DNA from: Oscillospiraceae bacterium | GTDB taxonomy: Bacteria > Bacillota > Clostridia > Oscillospirales > Ruminococcaceae | Reading direction: 5' to 3' | Assembly (NCBI GenBank): GCA_004556975.1 | Contig: SFFD01000032.1 | Location: 1-25,370 of the forward strand | Length of the DNA stretch: 25,370 bases | Made by a program: the position numbers and the translations under genes | Notes under the pieces: generated by a model | The model's input: the letters and a program-made list of their open reading frames with translations, nothing else | Told to the model about the DNA's origin: nothing | Databases searched by the model: none | Shown here: piece after piece, positions 1 through 8,026 of the stretch | Layout: every line of letters starts with the position of its first letter | How positions within the stretch are numbered: the stretch's first letter is position 1

Positions 1-3000
1 ATCAAGCCAGAAGCTGTATTTATTGTCGTTCGTCTTATCGAAGAATTTTGCGTAGTCAACAGTGATTACAGCTGTGTATGTGCCATAATCAAGACCGCTT
101 ACCTTCATAACAGGAATTTGGTAAAGAGTATTTGTTGCGGTCGGATCTACAACCCACTGTCCGCCCTCTTGCTTATAACCATAATAGTTATTTACAAGAT
201 AGAAAGCATTTTTGCCGTCTTTAGTCTTTGCTGTTGTACCATCCTTGAGAACTTCAACAGTTATCGCACCGGAATCGCTGTTAGTAAGGGAAATTACATC
301 AAAGCCGGTACCCTTGAAGGTGAACTTAGCCTGTGCATATCCACTTGCATCGTTGACCGTGACCTTTTTTGCGCTACCCATGGAGAATGTTGTGCTGTTA
401 TTATAAGCAGGGTCGTAGCCGTAAATAGCTTTGTCGCCAAGCTTGCTGAGCGCCTGCTCTGCGGTGGTGTTTGCGTTGCCCTCCACATACCATACGCCCA
501 TTTCGTCACTAGCGCCGGTCTTCGTAAATTCAGTTTTCTTCGCGGAGCTGCCTGCATCGTAGAAATCAACGAAGCTGTCCTCATAGTAAACAGTGGTGGC
601 GGGGATGATGGTGACGGAATACTCTACTGTGCTGTTCTGTTCTCCCTCTGCGGTAATGAGATTTCCTGTATACTTTGCACCAAAGTTGTCATGACCGCTA
701 ATCATCTGGTTGAGTTTATAAACTATATTTTTATTTGCGTCAACCGTAATATCAGCATAAGTAGATACTTTTGCTATTTCAACCTTTTCTATTGTAGCGT
801 CGCCCAGACTGCTATTCATATCCGTAGGTTTAATTACAAGCGGCAAGCCAAAGTCAACAACAAAAGTCTGTGTACTATTAAAGGTATAATACAAGAAAAC
901 TTCTTTGCCATCGTCACTGCGTTTTACTTCAACACAAGTATAATTGCTGTATCGATACTGTGCAGCAATCTGTGGCATAGTCTTAAGATCAGCCAAAACA
1001 GTCTGTGTTTCGCCTTTTTTATTCTTTACGGTGTTATATTGAAGTTGATTAAGCTGACCGGACACCAAAGCAAATCTCGAATCAAATGTTGTGCCCTTAT
1101 CTACAGCAATGCTATAATTATAGAATTCCTCGTTGTTGTTTGATCTGTTGATATAATGAACTTTAAGAGAATCCGCTGTCTCTTTTGCTCTTACATAATA
1201 GGTTACAAGCAATCCCTGATACTGATATATTTTAACGCTTTCAAGGAACGGTTCTCCGCCATATTTCACGGTAGAAATTTTTGCAAGCTCAGAGCTATTA
1301 GCATCCTCTTCGGTCTTTGCCCATGCAATTTTTTCAGTACCATCGTATGTATAGCTTGTAAGCGTTGAGCCTCTGTTTATATAAGTTGTATGCGTATCAC
1401 TGCTCGGTTTTACGGTTATCATATAAACCTCGTATTCGGCAGTTTCTACACCTGCAATACCATAGACCGTACGGTAATACGTTCCGTCAGTGTCTTTCAC
1501 AACATATCCGTTTCCAAGCGGAACATTTTGATCTGTAGGGCAAGCAAATCCCATAGTTTTACCTGTTACAGGGAAGCTGCTCGGTACTTGCTCACCGGAT
1601 TCGTATTTAACCGCAAAATCCAGCAAGCACTGGTTTGCTTCGTATTTAATAGGACCCCAGTCCACTATCTGAGTTTCAACCTCGGTTGTAATTTCCGTCT
1701 TTTGACGATACCAAAGGTTTACCTGATTTTTTGCGATATCGGCAGCTTCGGCACCTACATTTTCGATATTTACCCAAGTGCTGCCGTCAACGGAATACGC
1801 CCAACTGCCACCCCAGTAACGGATATATGTAAACTCCGTTCCCAAGTGGGAATTGTTAGTCCAGCCATCGGTGGACTGACGTTTCTCGGCTGTATGGTAT
1901 GCGCTCTTCCAATAAACAACATCATATGTGTTTTTGTCCCAGCTCTTAGCCGTACCGCTCGTTGCAGGTAAGATACTGTTAAGAGCTATACCGTTCTCGC
2001 TGTACACGCCTTGATAATTTGCTTTAAGCGTATATATGCTGCGGCGGTTACCATCCGTATCTGAATATGTAAATTCAGAAGGTGTGCCATTGCTCCATCC
2101 CGTAGGAACAACACCCGTATTGGTAATCCAAAGGTTTACCGGAAGTGTTACATTGCTCAAATCCTCGGGTACAACATTGATAGTATATTCCACTCCGGCA
2201 ATTGTTACCGTGGTTGTGCCGACTTCACGACCGGTAAAGGTGAGTTTGGTTTGGTCTTTTGCCTCTTCAGTTCTTTGAGTGTAAATATAAAGGGTTTGGG
2301 GATCACTGCTTGCGCCAAAGCTGCTGCCACTAAGGGTGAGGTATGAGGTGGTATTTGTCGTACTACCAAGAAATGTTGTTGCAGTTACTCTATTTGATAC
2401 TGTAATGCCTGCACCATTTGTCGTAATACCAACAGCCACTTTTTCTTCAGACAATTTATAAGACCAAGACCAACTGAACCTTTGATAGCTTGCATTCGGA
2501 TAAATATATTGACCGTCGCTTCTCTTAATATAGTATTTTCCGTTTCCTGCGTCTTCAAAAGTAACAGTGACGGTCGGGGCGGTGTCTTTATCATTAGCGG
2601 AGATATAGAAAGTTCCTGCCGCCAATGTTGCCTTGTCATAGTATGTACCGCCTGCGGTCGGAGTGTACTCCGCCGTTACGATTGCAACTTCGGGATTAGC
2701 GGTAGCATGTTCTCCGTCATATTTTCCGTCAATGATTTTCTCGAATGTTTGACCTTTGGTTACGGTTATGGTTTCTTGGGTATTATCCTTTACCGTAACG
2801 GTGGCGGTTACTGGGGTTCCGTCATCAAGGGTTGCGGTGATGGTGGCAGTGCCCGCTTTAAGTGCTCTTACCTGAACGGCATTACCCGTTATTGCTGCGG
2901 TTTCCGCAGCAGCCGCAGGCTCTGCACTGCGCGTCTGCGCCGCGGCGGCGCCGTCGGCAACAAGTTCAACAACATCGGTTCCTTCGGTAACAGTCCAAGT

Positions 3001-4404
3001 AGCGGTAGTTCCTTCGGGAAGGAAAATTTTCAAAAGAGCATTTATGATAATTTCAAAAATACTATCATGCCCGTTGTCGTCTTGAATTGTGGGGGTAGTG
3101 GGGGTTGTTCCCTTGGTGAAATAATTCGGGTTGGCAGTCGCCATTGCCGCAATAAGATCCTGAACATCCGCCAATGCAACATCCACACTCGGAGTATCGC
3201 ACCAAACGCAGAACATAGCACCGACATTAGTTGTACCCACAGGAATTTCGGTATATGTGGTGCTTGTGGAATTATATCCGGACTTAATGTTCTGATATTT
3301 AGTTACATCAAATGTAGTAAAGTTGTTGAGAACGACGTTCTTTCCGTATTCATCAGCTTTGCTGGGTACAAAATACCATTTCTGGTTAGTGTTAATCATC
3401 TTGTAACCGGCATTTTTGATAACGTCCGGAGTATTATATTCACTGTTATTCCACTGGTTAGACCAATAGCAAACCTGTACGGTTTTATAAAGGTTACAAT
3501 CAGTTCTTCTATTGTAGCAAACAAAGTCATTGAAGCAACGAGCAGTCATGCTTTGCCCTTCAATTATGTCTGCGCAGTCATTCATATAATTGATGAGCTG
3601 GTCATAAGTTACCTTTGCAACCGATGATTCTATGTAGGGGTTTCTTATACCCTGACCATATTCGTCTGCGCCAAAGTTGAAGAATTTGCTGTTGCTATTC
3701 TGCCTAAACCAATCTACATAAAGTTTAAGCAGTGCCTTGCCGAAATCAACAGCATAGCTATTGTTGAGGTCGAGAGAGCCCTCCGAACCGGAAAGTTTGT
3801 ATTGGGAGAAAAGGTCGCTGCTAAGCACGCCGTCCATGTGTCCGGGCATATTGAGCAGCGGAACAATTTCAACACCTTTGCTCTGAGCATAGGTGATTAT
3901 CGCCTTCATATCGATTTCAGTCAAGCTGTTGCCGTTAGGGTCATTGTAAAATCTTTCATTGCCCTGTCTAATAGCTGCTTTAACATCTTCGCTGTTGTGC
4001 AAGGTGGAGCTTCCGCTTTTTATGTCCATATTGTCAAGCACAAAGCGAAGACCGCCGTTGCCAAAGGCAAGCTCCAACTGGTTAAAGCCATTTTCTGCCA
4101 TGGTATCGATTACACTCTTGATATACTCAACGCTGAAATACTTTCTTCCGCAATCAAGATGTACAATTCGATAATCAAGGCTGCCGCTGCTCACCGCCGC
4201 GGGTTCTGCGGCTTCGGCAACGTCTTCTTCGGGAAGAACATCCTCGGAGCCCAAAACAGGCTCCTGTGCGGGTTCCTCCGCGGGCTGCTGCGTCGTATTG
4301 ATGCGGTGCAGCTCAATTTCCCCTGCCAGCGCCGTTACGGGCGCCACGCCGAGGAGCATCAGCACTGCAAGCAGCGATGCGACAAGTTTTTTAAACTTCT
4401 TCAT
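1..4404 (-). CDS. Secreted multidomain glycoside hydrolase family 20 protein (beta-N-acetylhexosaminidase / lacto-N-biosidase-like), 3' end beyond the window
   Basis: The minus-strand frame is open from ATG 4404 to the left edge, giving 1468 residues with no stop. Residues 1-27 form a signal peptide (MKKFKK, a hydrophobic core, then TALAG). An acidic/proline linker runs to about residue 70. Residues ~78-415 look like a GH20 barrel: HLDCGRKYF at 83-91, PLLNMPGHMDG at 183-193, and the acid/base pair D247-E248 in FNFGADEYGQG. Aromatic segments (CYWSNQW, FCVWCD) probably line the pocket. GH20 enzymes release terminal N-acetylhexosamine or lacto-N-biose from glycans. Residues ~462-540 resemble a bacterial Ig-like (BIG2) domain with an odd Ala/Glu-rich insert near 484-505. 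The rest is beta-rich, Ser/Thr/Tyr-rich surface sequence with no domain I can name. It is probably wall-attached or secreted, acting on mucin or milk-type glycans (inferred). An AAAAGGAG lies about 13 nt before the start. Confidence 0.85.
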   Translation of the reverse strand, partial: MKKFKKLVASLLAVLMLLGVAPVTALAGEIELHRINTTQQPAEEPAQEPVLGSEDVLPEEDVAEAAEPAAVSSGSLDYRIVHLDCGRKYFSVEYIKSVIDTMAENGFNQLELAFGNGGLRFVLDNMDIKSGSSTLHNSEDVKAAIRQGNERFYNDPNGNSLTEIDMKAIITYAQSKGVEIVPLLNMPGHMDGVLSSDLFSQYKLSGSEGSLDLNNSYAVDFGKALLKLYVDWFRQNSNSKFFNFGADEYGQGIRNPYIESSVAKVTYDQLINYMNDCADIIEGQSMTARCFNDFVCYNRRTDCNLYKTVQVCYWSNQWNNSEYNTPDVIKNAGYKMINTNQKWYFVPSKADEYGKNVVLNNFTTFDVTKYQNIKSGYNSTSTTYTEIPVGTTNVGAMFCVWCDTPSVDVALADVQDLIAAMATANPNYFTKGTTPTTPTIQDDNGHDSIFEIIINALLKIFLPEGTTATWTVTEGTDVVELVADGAAAAQTRSAEPAAAAETAAITGNAVQVRALKAGTATITATLDDGTPVTATVTVKDNTQETITVTKGQTFEKIIDGKYDGEHATANPEVAIVTAEYTPTAGGTYYDKATLAAGTFYISANDKDTAPTVTVTFEDAGNGKYYIKRSDGQYIYPNASYQRFSWSWSYKLSEEKVAVGITTNGAGITVSNRVTATTFLGSTTNTTSYLTLSGSSFGASSDPQTLYIYTQRTEEAKDQTKLTFTGREVGTTTVTIAGVEYTINVVPEDLSNVTLPVNLWITNTGVVPTGWSNGTPSEFTYSDTDGNRRSIYTLKANYQGVYSENGIALNSILPATSGTAKSWDKNTYDVVYWKSAYHTAEKRQSTDGWTNNSHLGTEFTYIRYWGGSWAYSVDGSTWVNIENVGAEAADIAKNQVNLWYRQKTEITTEVETQIVDWGPIKYEANQCLLDFAVKYESGEQVPSSFPVTGKTMGFACPTDQNVPLGNGYVVKDTDGTYYRTVYGIAGVETAEYEVYMITVKPSSDTHTTYINRGSTLTSYTYDGTEKIAWAKTEEDANSSELAKISTVKYGGEPFLESVKIYQYQGLLVTYYVRAKETADSLKVHYINRSNNNEEFYNYSIAVDKGTTFDSRFALVSGQLNQLQYNTVKNKKGETQTVLADLKTMPQIAAQYRYSNYTCVEVKRSDDGKEVFLYYTFNSTQTFVVDFGLPLVIKPTDMNSSLGDATIEKVEIAKVSTYADITVDANKNIVYKLNQMISGHDNFGAKYTGNLITAEGEQNSTVEYSVTIIPATTVYYEDSFVDFYDAGSSAKKTEFTKTGASDEMGVWYVEGNANTTAEQALSKLGDKAIYGYDPAYNNSTTFSMGSAKKVTVNDASGYAQAKFTFKGTGFDVISLTNSDSGAITVEVLKDGTTAKTKDGKNAFYLVNNYYGYKQEGGQWVVDPTATNTLYQIPVMKVSGLDYGTYTAVITVDYAKFFDKTNDNKYSFWLD

Positions 4405-4425
4405 CTTTCCAACACATCTCCTTTT

Positions 4426-4513
4426 TTAGGTTGCTATCTTGCCTGCGCGGTTTTGCCCGCGCTTATGGGTCGCCCCATAAAATAATTATACAGATATATT
4501 TTAGCACTCAAAG
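4426..4513 (-). promoter_or_regulatory. Probable promoter and hairpin-bearing 5' leader of the GH20 gene
   Basis: On the minus strand a perfect TATAAT lies at 4490-4485. The best -35 match (TTGAGT, about 15 bp upstream) is weak. The leader then folds into two adjacent hairpins: TTATGGG/CCCATAA (4463-4480, loop GCGA) and GCGCGG/CCGCGC (4445-4462). Neither is followed by a T-run and I do not recognise a known riboswitch. They may only protect the 5' end. Confidence 0.45.
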
Positions 4514-4596
4514 TTTTGTTTTGCAATACATAGAGGTAACTTTTTTGTATGTTTTTTGCATTTTTTGTCGATGAGTGCTAACTACTTTCCCGCATT

Positions 4597-4624
4597 AAAA
4601 AAAGGCGGTGAATACCGCCTTTTT
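4597..4624 (-). terminator. Intrinsic terminator after coaBC
   Basis: The stem AAAAAGGCGG/CCGCCTTTTT has a short loop and runs into a T-tract on the minus strand, starting within 10 nt of the coaBC stop. It closes the yicC-coaBC operon and separates it from the GH20 gene. Confidence 0.85.
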
Positions 4625-4629
4625 AAAGT

Positions 4630-5826
4630 TTATTTTTTGCACAGTTCGGCCGCTTTTTCAAGAATCATACGGGCAAGCTCGTCCTTCGAAACAAGCCCGC
4701 TTTCGGTTTCCGAATCCTTCGTTATGAGCACGGCGGCGTTGGTGTCAACGCCAAAGCCCGTGCCCGCGTTTGCAATAGAATTTGCCACTATCATATCCGC
4801 ATTCTTTTCCGCAAGCTTTTTTCGGCTGTTTTCAAGCAGATTTTCCGTTTCCATGGAAAATCCCACTACAACTTGAGCACCGGTTTTATCCCTTCCGATT
4901 TTTGCAAGTATGTCCTTCGTGCGCTTGAGCACAAGGGTTGCTTCCCCTTCGGATTTTTTTATCTTCTGCGGTGCTTTTTCCGCCGGAGTATAGTCGGCGA
5001 CCGCCGCTGCCATCACTATGATGTCCGCGTTTTGAGCACGGTTGAGCACGGCGCTATACATTTCCTCCGCCGATGAAACAAAAACGGTGCTCACGCCGTA
5101 AGGCGGCATTATTTCAGTCTTTCCCGAAACAAGCTCCACTTCTGCGCCCATGCTGCGCGCCGCTTTTGCAAGGGCATAGCCCATTTTTCCGGAGGAATGG
5201 TTGGTGATATAGCGCACGGGGTCAATATCCTCGCGGGTTGCTCCCGCGGCTATGAGCACGCGTTTATTTTTGAGCACCGAGCTGCCGAAAAGCACCTGCT
5301 CAACGGCGGAAATAAGCTCCTCCGGCTCTGCAAGGCGGCCGGAGCCGACCGCTCCGCAGGCAAGCCTGCCTTCCTCCGCTTCTATTATTTCAAATCCGTC
5401 TTCGCGCAGACGGGCAATGTTTCTCTGCGTCGCCGGATTTTCGAGCATGCCGGTGAACATCGCCGGCGCAACAAGCTTTTTGCAGCTTGCGGCGAGCACG
5501 GTAGAAGTGAGCATATCGTCGGCAATTCCGTTTGCAAGCTTTGCGATGACGTTTGCCGTTGCCGGCGCGACAAGCACACAGTCCGCGCTGCGCCCAAGGT
5601 TCACATGCGCCACCGGGTCGTCGCTCTTTCCGTCAAAAAGCGACGTAAGGCAGGGGTTTTTCGTCAGTGCCTCGAACGTAATGGGCCCTACAAACTCCGC
5701 GCCGTGCTCTGTCATAACAACATTTACATTAACGCCCATTTTGGTGAAGTACGAAGCGACGTTGCAGACCTTATACGCGGCAATTCCGCCCGAAACACCG
5801 ATAAGCAGGTTTTTCCTGTCAGGCAT
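4630..5826 (-). CDS. coaBC: Bifunctional phosphopantothenoylcysteine decarboxylase / phosphopantothenate-cysteine ligase CoaBC
   Basis: This 398-residue cytosolic enzyme carries out two steps of coenzyme A synthesis: ligation of cysteine to 4'-phosphopantothenate, then FMN-dependent decarboxylation to 4'-phosphopantetheine. The N-terminal CoaC part (~1-185) shows the flavoprotein start GVSGGIAAYK, the catalytic His74 in AHVNL, and Cys157 in RLACGAVGSGR, matching E. coli His75 and Cys158. The CoaB part (~188-398) has AGATREDIDPVRYITNHSSGKMG, the AAAVADY motif and the KIKK lysines. The oddity is residue 124: the usual PxMNxxMW motif reads PAMFTGML, with Phe where the catalytically important Asn lies in E. 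coli. The gene overlaps rpoZ by 8 nt and is the last in its operon. In Bacillus priA follows; here a terminator and the unrelated GH20 gene do. Confidence 0.95.
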   Translation of the reverse strand: MPDRKNLLIGVSGGIAAYKVCNVASYFTKMGVNVNVVMTEHGAEFVGPITFEALTKNPCLTSLFDGKSDDPVAHVNLGRSADCVLVAPATANVIAKLANGIADDMLTSTVLAASCKKLVAPAMFTGMLENPATQRNIARLREDGFEIIEAEEGRLACGAVGSGRLAEPEELISAVEQVLFGSSVLKNKRVLIAAGATREDIDPVRYITNHSSGKMGYALAKAARSMGAEVELVSGKTEIMPPYGVSTVFVSSAEEMYSAVLNRAQNADIIVMAAAVADYTPAEKAPQKIKKSEGEATLVLKRTKDILAKIGRDKTGAQVVVGFSMETENLLENSRKKLAEKNADMIVANSIANAGTGFGVDTNAAVLITKDSETESGLVSKDELARMILEKAAELCKK

Positions 5827-6037
5827 CGTGCCACTCCTCGTCGGTCACTACTTTATCGACCTTGTATTTACCTTCAACAAACTCTTCAATGGCTATTTTA
5901 AGCGGTTTTTCTGCCATAATGACGTGCTCTTCCTCCGCTTCTTCGCTTATGGCGCGTGCGCGCTTTGAAATAGCGATTACGTTGGCATAGGGGCTTGCAA
6001 GCTGATTAAGTTCATAAGTATCTCTGGGGTTAAGCAA
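5819..6037 (-). CDS. rpoZ: RNA polymerase omega subunit
   Basis: This 72-residue protein matches the short Firmicute omega subunit, which helps fold and assemble the beta' subunit of RNA polymerase. Family features are the ANVIAISKRARAI segment (residues 18-30, the usual VxxAxxRARQL helix) and KPLKIAIEEFVEGK near the C-terminus (the typical KPVxxAxxE). The gene overlaps gmk upstream and coaBC downstream by 8 nt each, so translation is probably coupled. The gene order gmk-rpoZ-coaBC is strongly conserved in Firmicutes and supports the call. Confidence 0.93.
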   Translation of the reverse strand: MLNPRDTYELNQLASPYANVIAISKRARAISEEAEEEHVIMAEKPLKIAIEEFVEGKYKVDKVVTDEEWHDA

Positions 6038-6662
6038 GGTTATTTACCTCCTCTAAAATTTGTTTAAGCGCTTTCTGCATGGCATTGCGCCCACAGCGCT
6101 TTGCTTCCAGAATATATTCAATTTTCGCCGCGGCGGCTTCCACCACGTCGTTTACAACAAAAAAGTCATAAAGCTCCGGCGCTTCGCGAAGCTCGCGATA
6201 CGCCGTTTCAAGCCTAAGCTTTATCATTTCTTCCGTTTCTGTATGCCGTCCTTCAAGGCGGCGGCGAAGCTCGGCCATATCCGGCGGGAGTATATATACA
6301 AGCACAGCCTCCGGCATAAGGCGGCTTACGCTTCTTGCGCCGTTAATTTCAATATCCAGTACAACGTCCTTGCCCTGGGCAAGCTTTTTTTCAACCGCGC
6401 TTTTCGGCGTGCCGTAATAGTTTCCGCCGTACATGGCATATTCAAGCATTTCGCCGTTGTCAATTTCCTGTTCAAACTCCTCGCGGGTTTTGAAATTATA
6501 GCTTATGCCGTCAATTTCACCCGGGCGCGGCTTTCTTGTGGTGGCAGAAACGGAAAAATAAAGGTTTTCATCCATTTCAAAAAGCTTGCTGATAACGGTT
6601 CCTTTGCCAACTCCGGAGGGGCCCGAAACCACAAGCAAAATTCCTCTGTTATTCATCTTCAT
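6030..6662 (-). CDS. gmk: Guanylate kinase
   Basis: This 210-residue enzyme phosphorylates GMP to GDP with ATP, feeding GTP and (p)ppGpp pools. The P-loop GPSGVGKGT sits at residues 14-22. The GMP-binding region has SATTRKPRPGEIDGISYNF (residues 38-56), and a later YGGNYYGTP matches the family's GNYYGTS/P loop. DIEINGA corresponds to the DIDWQGA motif, and the lid arginines lie in ELRRRLEGRHTE. Length is normal. It overlaps remA by 14 nt upstream and rpoZ by 8 nt downstream. Confidence 0.97.
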   Translation of the reverse strand: MKMNNRGILLVVSGPSGVGKGTVISKLFEMDENLYFSVSATTRKPRPGEIDGISYNFKTREEFEQEIDNGEMLEYAMYGGNYYGTPKSAVEKKLAQGKDVVLDIEINGARSVSRLMPEAVLVYILPPDMAELRRRLEGRHTETEEMIKLRLETAYRELREAPELYDFFVVNDVVEAAAAKIEYILEAKRCGRNAMQKALKQILEEVNNLA

Positions 6663-6897
6663 CCTCCGCTGTCATTCTTGCGCCGACATTTTCCGGCATT
6701 ATTCCGGAAAGCACAACGTGGCCGGAATCCATAACAAGCACGGTTTTTGTCTTTCTTCCGAAAGTTGCGTCAATAAGCATGCCTTTTTCTTTTGCGTCCT
6801 GAACAATACGCTTTATCGGTGCGGAATCCGGCGACACCATAGCCACCACCCTTTGGGCGTTGACCATGTTGCCAAAGCCTATGTTTACAAGCTTCAT
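6649..6897 (-). CDS. remA: RemA-family (DUF370) regulatory DNA-binding protein
   Basis: This 82-residue protein belongs to the RemA/DUF370 family, which in Bacillus activates extracellular matrix genes by wrapping DNA as an oligomeric ring. The conserved core is visible: LVNIGFGNMV at residues 3-12, ARVVAxxSPDSAPIKR-type sequence, and DATFGRKTKTVLVMDSGHVVLS. The position between yicC and gmk matches yloC-remA-gmk in Bacillus. A GGAG-like site (AAGGAGAAAG) precedes the start. The acidic tail overlaps gmk. The biological role in a clostridium is inferred from the family. Confidence 0.92.
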   Translation of the reverse strand: MKLVNIGFGNMVNAQRVVAMVSPDSAPIKRIVQDAKEKGMLIDATFGRKTKTVLVMDSGHVVLSGIMPENVGARMTAEDEDE

Positions 6898-6934
6898 CTC
6901 TTTCTCCTTTGATTTTCACCGCTTTGGCAAAACA

Positions 6935-7813
6935 TTATTCGATGTTCTGTATCTGCTCGCGGATTTTTTCAATGGTGTTCTTCATTTCAATAACAGCGCC
7001 GGCAATTTCCGCGTCGGAGCATTTGCTTCCTATTGTGTTGGTTTCCCTGTTGACTTCCTGAATACGAAAATCAAGGCTTTTGCCGATAGGCTCGCTTTTA
7101 TCAAGGGTTTTACGAAGCTCCTCTATGTGGCTGTGAAGGCGAACGGTTTCTTCGTCCACGGCAACCTTGTCCGCATATATTGCAGCTTCCTGCAATATCC
7201 GTCCGTCATCAATCTGGTTGTTTTCAAGAACCTCGCGCATTTTGTCATAAAGCCTTTCGCGGTATTCTTTAACGGTTTCCGGGCTTCTCTCTTCAATGAA
7301 TTTTACTTTTTCCTCAATGGCGTCCACTTTAAGAAGAACGTCCTCTTTAAGCCGTTCGCCCTCTGCTTCCCTGCCCTCTACGAATGCGGCAAGCGCTTTT
7401 TTTGCAACAGCTTCAATGTCCTTCCAAAGAGCTTCTTCGTCCGTTTCCGCCTTGACTACGGTAAAAACATCCGGAAGCTTTGCTATTGACGAAAGAGAAA
7501 GGTCATCCGCAAGGTCAAACTCGTTTCTTACGCTGCGCAGCGCGTCAACATAATTCTTTACGACGCTGCGGTTTATGCTTATGGCTTCGTCAACGCTTTC
7601 AACAGTCTGAATCGAAACGCCCACATCAACCTTTCCCCGGCTGATGGCGCCCGAAAGCAGGCGCTTCATGCGTTCTTCCACAAAGCCGCAGTTTCGCGGA
7701 ACTCTTGCGGAATATTCAAAATAGCGGTGATTGACCGATTTTATCTCAACGCGAATATCTCTTCCGCCGAGTATCTCCTCTGCCGAGCCATATCCCGTCA
7801 TACTTCTTATCAT
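6935..7813 (-). CDS. yicC: YicC/YloC-family endoribonuclease
   Basis: This 292-residue member of the YicC family is the first gene of the operon. E. coli YicC and Bacillus YloC are metal-dependent endoribonucleases linked to RNA turnover. The hallmark start MIRSMTGYG is intact, followed by VEIKSVNHRYFEYSARVPR (residues ~22-40) and RGKVDVG. The C-terminal DUF1732 region has DEETVRLHSHIEELRKTL and the ending GKSLDFRIQEVNRETNTIGSK, both family signatures. Length is typical. The start is fixed by AAGGAG 9 nt upstream. Thirty-seven nt separate it from remA. A promoter lies in the divergent region shared with glyS. Confidence 0.93.
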   Translation of the reverse strand: MIRSMTGYGSAEEILGGRDIRVEIKSVNHRYFEYSARVPRNCGFVEERMKRLLSGAISRGKVDVGVSIQTVESVDEAISINRSVVKNYVDALRSVRNEFDLADDLSLSSIAKLPDVFTVVKAETDEEALWKDIEAVAKKALAAFVEGREAEGERLKEDVLLKVDAIEEKVKFIEERSPETVKEYRERLYDKMREVLENNQIDDGRILQEAAIYADKVAVDEETVRLHSHIEELRKTLDKSEPIGKSLDFRIQEVNRETNTIGSKCSDAEIAGAVIEMKNTIEKIREQIQNIE

Positions 7814-7879
7814 ATAACGCTTCTCCTTAAACAGTCTGCGGCGCAGACCTTCTTCGTGTATAATATACTAACTTATAAG

Positions 7880-7906
7880 TTTATACCCAACATTGCATAT
7901 TGTCAA
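7880..7906 (-). promoter_or_regulatory. Candidate sigma-A promoter of the yicC operon
   Basis: On the minus strand a perfect TTGACA (7906-7901) precedes TATAAA (7885-7880) with a short 15-bp spacer. It lies about 70 nt before yicC, in the divergent yicC/glyS region. The short spacer lowers confidence. Confidence 0.5.
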
Positions 7907-7956
7907 TAAACGACCCAAAATTTTGTTGAAATTATGACATAAAATACGGTTTGTGC

Positions 7957-7985
7957 TTGACTTATTCCTGACAATGGAATATATT
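7957..7985 (+). promoter_or_regulatory. Sigma-A promoter of glyS
   Basis: TTGACT (7957-7962), a 17-bp spacer, then TATATT (7980-7985). The predicted start near 7992 leaves a leader of only ~35 nt, so glyS has no T-box here, although T-boxes are common before aminoacyl-tRNA synthetase genes in Clostridia. Confidence 0.8.
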
Positions 7986-8026
7986 TAGTGTGTAATTTCA
8001 GCAACAAAATTGAAGGAGTGTTCAAA

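Noticed and set aside
2482..3627. 381-residue plus-strand frame (and 118-1143) opposite the GH20 gene
   Set aside because: The minus-strand frame is continuous from its signal peptide to the window edge with clear GH20 motifs. The plus frames are cysteine-rich shadows without ribosome sites.
7814..8026. T-box or glycine riboswitch before glyS
   Set aside because: The promoter leaves a leader of only ~35 nt, and no T-box core or glycine-aptamer motif is present.
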